Below, one piece after another: positions 1-4,352 of a stretch of 5,659 nt of DNA (positions within the stretch are counted from its first letter, which is position 1; every line of letters begins with the position of its first letter). Location of the stretch: the NCBI GenBank assembly GCA_022402405.1, contig JAKRSG010000347.1, forward strand, positions 1 to 5,659, written 5' to 3'. The notes beneath the pieces were generated by a model. The model had not been told where the DNA came from. It saw only the letters and a program-made list of their open reading frames with translations, and ran no database searches. The stretch comes from Bacteroidia bacterium (GTDB taxonomy: Bacteria; Bacteroidota; Bacteroidia; UKL13-3). The position numbers and the translations under genes are program-made.

Positions 1-297
1 GGCGCCAATAATAAACAAGTAGGAGATGTGTTTCTTTGGATGGCTGCTCATATTATTATAAAAGGTTTATTCATAGGAAACCTTGTTGGATTAGGATTAG
101 CGTACTTACAACAGAAGTTTGCTTTTATTAAACTCGATCAAAAATCCTATTACCTCAATCGTGTTCCTATCGAATTTGATTGGCAAATGATAATAGGTGT
201 AAACCTCATTAGTTTATTCTTGTGCTTAATTATTTTGCTCATACCAGTGCAATTGGTTAGTAAAGTGAGTCCGGTTAAAACCATGAAATTTAACTAA
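1..297 (+). CDS. FtsX/LolC-E-type ABC transporter permease, C-terminal fragment
   Basis: This is the last 98 residues of an integral-membrane permease; the reading frame is open from base 1, so the gene starts outside the window and the GTG at 28 is only an internal codon. The visible part begins with Gly-Ala-Asn, matching the 'LGA-(S/N)' turn that precedes the penultimate helices in FtsX/MacB/LolC-E permeases. A hydrophobic segment at about residues 18-36 and another at 62-82 are separated by a polar stretch, and the protein ends in S-P-V-K-T-M-K, like the 'DPVKALR' tail of this superfamily. From family knowledge, such permeases work with a separate ATPase to move lipoproteins or other substrates out of the inner membrane; Bacteroidota LolE-like copies commonly lack an adjacent ATPase gene, and none is visible here. 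The stop is 1 base before the next gene, suggesting co-transcription. The exact substrate cannot be told from this fragment. Confidence 0.85.
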   Translation, partial: GANNKQVGDVFLWMAAHIIIKGLFIGNLVGLGLAYLQQKFAFIKLDQKSYYLNRVPIEFDWQMIIGVNLISLFLCLIILLIPVQLVSKVSPVKTMKFN

Positions 298-298
298 C

Positions 299-1099
299 AT
301 GCTAAAATCGTGGATTCCAAATAGTGTAAAGTTTCCGTTATGGTGGCTGTTCAAATCGCCTCAACGAGCTTTCGGAATAAACACATTATTTCAGGATATA
401 AGGGGTGTTTTTATCTATCTATTTCGTCGTTACATATACTCGGTTCAGCCCAGAAACCTTAGCGTTTGCGTGGGGATATACAATAGAAGTGAAATCTTCC
501 TTAAGCATTTTGTGCCTAGTCTTGCTGCATGTAACCATGCCACATTAATAGAATTATCGGTATTTGATTGCGGTAGTAACGACATCCAAAATTTAGAGCA
601 AGAGATAAAAAAAATATTCCCAGGCAAGCTATTATTTCGGTCTGAACCCATTCCGTTTGCGCGATCCAAGGCCTTTAATGAAGCGGTGAAGCAAAGTTCT
701 CATGAGCTTATATTTTTGTGTGATGCAGATTTTTCGCTGCCTCAAGAATTGGTTCAGCTCTGCTCAAATTTTGTTGCACCCAAAAGATTTTGGTTTCCTA
801 TTGTATTTTATCTTTATAAAAACATGCCTGAGGTATATGGTAAAACCCATGGCGAATGGATGTTGTGGGGTGGAAAGGGATTAGTAGCCTGTATGAAGCA
901 AGATTTTTGGAACATAGGTGGATTAGACGAAGCTTATAAAACATGGGGCGGAGAAGATGAAGAATTTTATTTGCGGTGTTATGCAAATGGTTTATCTGTT
1001 ATAAGAAGCCGCGAATCTCAATTATTACACCATTGGCATCCAAGTTTAAACCCTAAATATAAAAAATTAGAGATGGATAAAGATATACAAATTGTGTAG
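299..1099 (+). CDS. GT-A fold glycosyltransferase with galactosyltransferase-type C-terminal motif
   Basis: A 266-residue glycosyltransferase that probably adds a sugar from a nucleotide-sugar donor to a surface glycan. About 50 basic and aromatic residues come first and may touch the membrane. The GT-A core starts near residue 54 (SVCVGIYNR), with a DCGSND turn at 90-95, an ARSKAFNEAV helix at 121-130 and the metal-binding DxD as CDADF (D142, D144). The second half carries GGLDE (207-211) and WGGEDEEF (216-223), the acceptor/catalytic signature of family-7-like galactosyl and N-acetylgalactosaminyl transferases, where an Asp or Glu of the 'ED' pair is the likely base. H244, H245 and H247 near the end could supply a metal ligand. 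This arrangement resembles the transferase halves of bacterial chondroitin-type polymerases, but here there is one domain only. ATG 299 follows the permease stop by 1 base and has no Shine-Dalgarno, as usual in this phylum. Donor and acceptor are unknown; GalNAc/Gal is inference. Confidence 0.88.
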   Translation: MLKSWIPNSVKFPLWWLFKSPQRAFGINTLFQDIRGVFIYLFRRYIYSVQPRNLSVCVGIYNRSEIFLKHFVPSLAACNHATLIELSVFDCGSNDIQNLEQEIKKIFPGKLLFRSEPIPFARSKAFNEAVKQSSHELIFLCDADFSLPQELVQLCSNFVAPKRFWFPIVFYLYKNMPEVYGKTHGEWMLWGGKGLVACMKQDFWNIGGLDEAYKTWGGEDEEFYLRCYANGLSVIRSRESQLLHHWHPSLNPKYKKLEMDKDIQIV

Positions 1100-1107
1100 T
1101 ATATTTG
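1100..1107 (+). promoter_or_regulatory. Possible Bacteroidota -7 box before the second glycosyltransferase
   Basis: TATATTTG matches the Bacteroidota sigma-A -7 consensus TAnnTTTG exactly and lies in the 15-base gap between the two glycosyltransferase genes, immediately after the first one's stop. Transcription would start within a few bases of ATG 1115, giving a leaderless or nearly leaderless message. No convincing -33 TTG is seen about 19-21 bases upstream, so this may be chance in AT-rich DNA. Confidence 0.3.
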
Positions 1108-1114
1108 CATTCGT

Positions 1115-1891
1115 ATGAGTCAACCTTTAGTAAGTATTATTACCCCATCTTATAATCAGGGAGTGTGGTTGGAAGAAACGATACTATCTGTTTTAAATCA
1201 GACTTATCCAAATATAGAGTACATTATTATTGATGGAGGATCTAGCGATAACTCCAAGGAAATCATAGAAAAATATTCTGATAAACTTGCTTATTGGCAA
1301 TGTAAAAAAGATGGTGGTCAGGCCAACGCACTTAATATTGGTTACCAAAAAGCCAAGGGCGATATTATTGCTTATCTAAATGCCGACGATTTATTAGATC
1401 CCAAGGCTGTTGAAACAATTATTCATGCCTACGAGGTTAATCAAGAGTTTTCTATTTATTATGGCAAATGCAAGACTATAGATTCGGATGGTAACCTCAT
1501 TGAGGAAGGCAATGGTACGCAAGTTTATTTTAGTGAATTAGCTTCACATGGGATGTTACCTTATATGTATCAGCCAGCATGTTTCTTTAATAGGGCTTAC
1601 CTAAATAGAGATACTTTTGTAGATGAAAGTTTAAATTATGCATTCGATTACGAACTCATATTATTTTTAGCTTCCAGCAAAACGATTCTGTTTTTAAACA
1701 GAGATGTGGCAAGCTATCGTGTGCATACACAAAGTAAAAGCTACTTGTATAAAATAGATGCTTATAAAGAGAAGTTAAAGATACAGGAGAAGTACGATAC
1801 CAAGAACTTTTTTAAGGTTAAGTGGAATCGTTTAAAGCTTGCCATTGCCGAGAAAACAGGTAAAATTAGCAATGGCAAGGCTGCACTTTAA
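1115..1891 (+). CDS. Family 2 glycosyltransferase (WcaA-like)
   Basis: A 258-residue cytoplasmic GT2 enzyme transferring a sugar from a nucleotide-sugar donor, probably in surface polysaccharide assembly. The N-terminal GT-A fold is clear: VSIITPSYNQG (6-16), the DGGSSDNS nucleotide loop (40-47), DGGQANALNIG (66-76), and NADD (89-92) as the DxD-type metal site. QPACFF (153-158) and FDYEL (177-181) match the acceptor/catalytic region of GT2 enzymes in which D178 or E180 may act as base. HTQSKS (204-209) is the usual late motif of this subgroup, and a basic C-terminal tail follows. Length is normal for a single-domain GT2 with no membrane anchor. ATG 1115 leaves only five residues before the first strand, so the start is well placed. 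The gene ends 1 base short of the convergent pfkA stop. The last 18 codons contain half of an inverted-repeat pair that may form a hairpin. Sugar specificity cannot be read from the sequence. Confidence 0.93.
   Translation: MSQPLVSIITPSYNQGVWLEETILSVLNQTYPNIEYIIIDGGSSDNSKEIIEKYSDKLAYWQCKKDGGQANALNIGYQKAKGDIIAYLNADDLLDPKAVETIIHAYEVNQEFSIYYGKCKTIDSDGNLIEEGNGTQVYFSELASHGMLPYMYQPACFFNRAYLNRDTFVDESLNYAFDYELILFLASSKTILFLNRDVASYRVHTQSKSYLYKIDAYKEKLKIQEKYDTKNFFKVKWNRLKLAIAEKTGKISNGKAAL
1838..1879. terminator. Inverted repeat at convergent gene ends, possible bidirectional terminator
   Basis: CTTGCCATTGC at 1838-1848 and its exact reverse complement GCAATGGCAAG at 1869-1879 form a perfect 11-bp stem with a 20-base loop. 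Past a 1-base bulge (G1880), AGC and GCT add three more pairs. It lies inside the last codons of the rightward glycosyltransferase and just past the pfkA stop on the other strand. There is no other room for a terminator, since the two stops are 1 base apart. Only short, broken T runs follow on either side, so intrinsic termination would be weak; mRNA 3'-end protection is an alternative. Confidence 0.4.
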
Positions 1892-1892
1892 T

Positions 1893-2870
1893 TTAGTTAT
1901 TTAGGATTCCAACCAAATCTAGTAAGTCTGGATTTAATGGTTTCTTTTTCTGAATGGCATCTATAAAAGGAGTGAGGGTTATTTTATTATTTACCAAACC
2001 ACACATTTTATTTTTCTCGCCAGCCAAAAGTGCGTTTACTGCACCATAACCTAATTTGGAGGCCAACACTCTATCATAAGTAGTAGGAGAGCCGCCTCTT
2101 TGTATGTGCCCAAGTATTACTACTCTCGATTCAAAGCTCGGAATTTCTTTATTTAATAAAGCAGAAATAGCAGCTGCACCCCCTTCAAAATTACCTTCAG
2201 CCACCACTACAATGGAAAATGATTTTTTGGTTTCTTCTCTATTTTTAAAAAAGGAAATGAGTTCTAGGTGGTCGTTTTTTACCTCGGGTAACATTACCAT
2301 TTCTGCACCGCCTGCAATGGTTGCAGCAAGAGCAATAAAACCTGTATCTCTGCCCATTACTTCTATGAAGAAAACACGGCCATGACTATCAGCTGTGTCT
2401 CTAATTTTGTCTATGGCTTCTACGGCGGTGTTGATAGCCGTATCAAAGCCAATGGTTAAATCGGTACCATATAAATCGTTGTCTATGGTGCCAGGAGCTC
2501 CAATAGATGGAATACCATATTCATTGTAAAAGATTTCTGCACCAGTAAAAGTACCATTACCACCTATACAAACGATACCTTCAATACCTGCATTCACTAG
2601 GTTATCGTATGCTATTTTACGGCCTTCTTTGGTCATAAACTCTTTACTGCGCGACGATTTAAGAATAGTGCCACCACGTTGTATGATATTTCCTACTGAG
2701 CGCGAATTAAGTTCTATAAAATGCTCACCGCCTTTTATCATGCCATTATATCCCTGCATAATTCCAACTACTTCAACATTCTTAGCAATGGCAGTACGCA
2801 CTACGGCTCTTATACAAGCATTCATTCCAGGTGAATCTCCACCGGAGGTAAAAACAGCGATTTTTTTCAT
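1893..2870 (-). CDS. pfkA: ATP-dependent 6-phosphofructokinase
   Basis: A 325-residue enzyme phosphorylating fructose 6-phosphate to fructose 1,6-bisphosphate, the committed step of glycolysis; a tetramer in the cytoplasm in known relatives. Length is close to E. coli PfkA (320). Visible motifs: GGDSPGMNA (10-18) for nucleotide, R74 in the GGT-ILKSSR stretch, the catalytic PGTIDND (126-132, base D130), R165 and MGRD (172-175) for sugar phosphate, and RVVILGHIQRGGSP (249-262) with R249, H255 and R258. G106 and G127 are both Gly, the residues that mark ATP rather than pyrophosphate use. R21, R25, R57 and E190 fit the allosteric site of the bacterial enzyme. Oddity: the normally invariant GGDG loop reads GGNG, with N105 replacing the Asp equivalent to E. 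coli Asp103, which contacts Mg-nucleotide. The start MKKIAVFTSGGD is the standard one. The gene is preceded by an intrinsic terminator with almost no leader space, and it converges on a glycosyltransferase. Confidence 0.96.
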   Translation of the reverse strand: MKKIAVFTSGGDSPGMNACIRAVVRTAIAKNVEVVGIMQGYNGMIKGGEHFIELNSRSVGNIIQRGGTILKSSRSKEFMTKEGRKIAYDNLVNAGIEGIVCIGGNGTFTGAEIFYNEYGIPSIGAPGTIDNDLYGTDLTIGFDTAINTAVEAIDKIRDTADSHGRVFFIEVMGRDTGFIALAATIAGGAEMVMLPEVKNDHLELISFFKNREETKKSFSIVVVAEGNFEGGAAAISALLNKEIPSFESRVVILGHIQRGGSPTTYDRVLASKLGYGAVNALLAGEKNKMCGLVNNKITLTPFIDAIQKKKPLNPDLLDLVGILNN

Positions 2871-2874
2871 GTGG

Positions 2875-2882
2875 TAAATATA
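2875..2882 (-). promoter_or_regulatory. Possible degenerate -7 box at pfkA start
   Basis: On the minus strand TATATTTA differs by one base from the TAnnTTTG consensus and is followed by only CCAC before the pfkA ATG. It overlaps the end of the T tract of the upstream terminator. If used, pfkA mRNA would be leaderless. No clear -33 element was recognised, since the hairpin occupies that region. Weak call. Confidence 0.2.
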
Positions 2883-2916
2883 AAAAAAAAGGCCGTTTCT
2901 TTCGAAACGACCTTTT
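2882..2916 (-). terminator. Intrinsic terminator after the lipoprotein gene
   Basis: In the minus-strand RNA, a 13-bp stem (5' arm from bases 2916-2904, 3' arm from 2899-2887) closes a GAAA loop (2903-2900) and runs into a stretch of nine U (2890-2882). The single imperfect pair is a U-G wobble in this RNA but would be an A-C mismatch in the plus-strand RNA, so the structure is built for leftward transcription. The stem's outer AAAA/UUUU pairs share the U run. It begins about 20 bases after the lipoprotein stop and ends 11 bases before pfkA. Confidence 0.88.
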
Positions 2917-2935
2917 CATACAATTAAATTTTTGA

Positions 2936-3868
2936 CTATAATTCTACTTTTACGATTAAAACTATTTGTCCAGTTGCACCAGCTGCAGGGCTACCAATTT
3001 TGATTAAACCCTTTTTGCCATCTGATTTTTGGAAACAGTATACTTGATTTACACTTAAGTTAGCAATTCTATCTAACATACCAGTGGTGAAATCAATGTT
3101 TTGTAATTCAGTCATGAAAGTTGAACCTACTAATGCATCAAACTCAGAAGCGTTGATGTCTGTTAACTTATATAATGTTTTGTTTTTAGTAGGCCAAGCA
3201 GAAACTTCAGTAGCCCAACCTGTACCAGCTGCGAAAGCAAAATCAGGAGAGTACATAGCATTTAAAACGCTACCAGCTGAGTTGTAGAAATAGATGAAAT
3301 CAATCTTAGAAGAGTTATCTCTAGCTAAATCAGCACCGGCAGAACCAGCTCTGTATCTTCTGAATCCATCAGCAACACCAAAGAAACGGTATTCGTTAGT
3401 AGTGTTATCAGGAGCTCCAAGTAAGATCTGACCTGAAGTAACCATGCTATTGATAGTAATGGTGAATGAAGTAGTAGTTGATTGAGATTTGCTATCTTCA
3501 ACTTTAACTGTGTATGTTAAGATATCTCCTTCGTCGATTACAACATCTAATGTATCTACGTATGTTCTAACTAAATCTTTAGCGTTAATATCAACTTGCT
3601 CAGCAACTACTGCAGTGCTCTGACCAGTAATAGCACGAGTAATGCTTATTTTGCTTAATTTCAAATCTTGATCAGCAGAAGCAACAACTTTAATAGGAAC
3701 ATACTGTAAGCCTAATGAAGCACTAGAAGATTTAACGCCATCGTTAACTGTTAAGGTAGGAGCAACATAAACTTTGTCGTCTGCAGTTTCGTCTTCACCA
3801 CAAGAGGTGATTAGTAATGAACTTGCCATAGCGGTAAGTACAAACATGGATTTGAATAACTTTTTCAT
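2936..3868 (-). CDS. Secreted lipoprotein, Bacteroidota family of unknown function
   Basis: A 310-residue lipoprotein I cannot assign to a named family. The N-terminus is a textbook type II signal: MKKLFKS basic start, hydrophobic stretch about 8-20, and lipobox ITSC with lipidated C23. GEDE follows at 24-27, then D30 and D31; acidic residues just after the cysteine resemble the lipoprotein export signal that sends Bacteroidota lipoproteins to the outer face of the outer membrane, so surface exposure is inferred. Residues about 36-140 are rich in alternating hydrophobic beta strands ending in VKVEDSKSQS and TSFTITI, like an Ig/cadherin-type domain. Residues about 145-310 form a second domain ending in DGKKGLIKI, GATGQIVLIVKVEL. 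I recall this ending from uncharacterised Bacteroidota lipoproteins, but that is memory rather than a search. No catalytic motif is seen. The gene has its own -7 box upstream and a strong terminator downstream, so it probably forms a single transcription unit. Confidence 0.85.
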   Translation of the reverse strand: MKKLFKSMFVLTAMASSLLITSCGEDETADDKVYVAPTLTVNDGVKSSSASLGLQYVPIKVVASADQDLKLSKISITRAITGQSTAVVAEQVDINAKDLVRTYVDTLDVVIDEGDILTYTVKVEDSKSQSTTTSFTITINSMVTSGQILLGAPDNTTNEYRFFGVADGFRRYRAGSAGADLARDNSSKIDFIYFYNSAGSVLNAMYSPDFAFAAGTGWATEVSAWPTKNKTLYKLTDINASEFDALVGSTFMTELQNIDFTTGMLDRIANLSVNQVYCFQKSDGKKGLIKIGSPAAGATGQIVLIVKVEL

Positions 3869-3891
3869 TTTTTTGTTTAATTTTTGGTTTG

Positions 3892-3899
3892 CAAATATA
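3892..3899 (-). promoter_or_regulatory. Bacteroidota -7 promoter box of the lipoprotein gene
   Basis: On the minus strand TATATTTG, an exact TAnnTTTG match, lies 23 bases before the lipoprotein ATG, leaving an A-rich leader of roughly 15-20 bases typical of the phylum. No TTG -33 element is visible; instead the upstream region is pure A/T, including the palindrome ATTTTTTAAAAAAT at 3906-3919, which could act like an UP element or be a weak 3' end for the gene before it. Confidence 0.5.
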
Positions 3900-3931
3900 T
3901 ATTCTATTTTTTAAAAAATTTAAATTACCTT

Positions 3932-4255
3932 TTAGTTACTTTTTAATTCTCTGTCTTCACCCGACTCAGAATTTTCGTGCTTAAATTCATCAAAATCATA
4001 GTCGGGCATTAAATCAGTTTTAATGTAGTTTACTGTCTCTGTAAGTGCCTCTACAAACTTGTTGAAATCTTCTTTGTACAAAAAGATTTTGTGCTTCACA
4101 TAATTCCCGTCTTCAAAACTTTTTTTACTTTCCGTAATGGTGATAAAATAATCTTTTCCACGGGTAGATTTTACGTCGAAGAAATAGGTTCTTTTTCCGG
4201 CGCGAATTTTCTTAGAAAATATTTCTTGGCCTTCGTTTTTGTTGAATTCGTCCAT
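3932..4255 (-). CDS. PUR-domain DNA/RNA-binding protein (DUF3276 family)
   Basis: A 107-residue cytoplasmic protein of the bacterial PUR-alpha-like family found widely in Bacteroidota and, as BpuR, in Borrelia. The conserved core is easy to recognise: EIFSKKIRAGKRTYFFDVK (11-29), DYFITITESKK (35-45) and HKIFLYKEDFNKFVEAL (55-71), giving a four-strand sheet followed by one helix, that is, one PUR repeat. Family knowledge says two copies dimerise to make the single-stranded DNA/RNA-binding surface; basic and aromatic residues K15, K16, R18, K21, R22, Y24, F25 and F26 would line it. The C-terminal 25 residues (from about 84) are strongly acidic and look disordered, as in relatives. The targets are unknown; a post-transcriptional or nucleoid role is inference. 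ATG 4253-4255 is the first in-frame start and has no Shine-Dalgarno. A 63-base gap separates it from the lipoprotein gene and 97 bases from the exporter gene. Confidence 0.93.
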   Translation of the reverse strand: MDEFNKNEGQEIFSKKIRAGKRTYFFDVKSTRGKDYFITITESKKSFEDGNYVKHKIFLYKEDFNKFVEALTETVNYIKTDLMPDYDFDEFKHENSESGEDRELKSN

Positions 4256-4280
4256 GCAGTTTCTTTAGTATAAACAGCGG

Positions 4281-4289
4281 CAAAATATA
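4281..4289 (-). promoter_or_regulatory. Possible promoter box of the PUR-domain gene
   Basis: Minus-strand TATATTTTG resembles the -7 consensus TAnnTTTG with one extra T, and lies 25 bases before the PUR-domain ATG. The surrounding 97-base gap shows no strong hairpin or T run for ending exporter transcription, so the gene could equally be read from upstream. The spacing change makes this a weak call. Confidence 0.25.
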
Positions 4290-4352
4290 TGTTCCTGCCT
4301 TCATTTCATAACATTTTTTCAACAGCTCACTTTTTAAAATCTAATTATGCCG

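Noticed and set aside
445..669. Minus-strand open frame inside the first glycosyltransferase
   Set aside because: It overlaps the conserved GT-A core in antisense and its product resembles nothing known; the frames at 702-884 and 798-986 fail for the same reason.
1..1891. A mobile element or new defence system spanning the permease and two glycosyltransferases
   Set aside because: No transposase, integrase, terminal repeats, toxin, nuclease or other defence-type domain is present; all three proteins have ordinary envelope-related families.
2104..2385. 93-codon open frame on the plus strand inside pfkA
   Set aside because: It lies wholly antisense to a strongly conserved gene, and its translation has no recognisable domain or plausible start context. 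The same applies to the frame at 2629-2877.
3906..3919. Perfect 14-bp palindrome ATTTTTTAAAAAAT as an operator or terminator
   Set aside because: It is pure A/T in an AT-rich gap, so chance is likely. It has no GC stem for termination, and it is better seen as the A/T-rich region upstream of the lipoprotein promoter.
4256..4352. Searched the exporter-PUR gap for a terminator or small RNA
   Set aside because: Only a 4-bp GGCA/TGCC pairing was found, with no adjacent U run; nothing beyond the weak promoter box could be supported.
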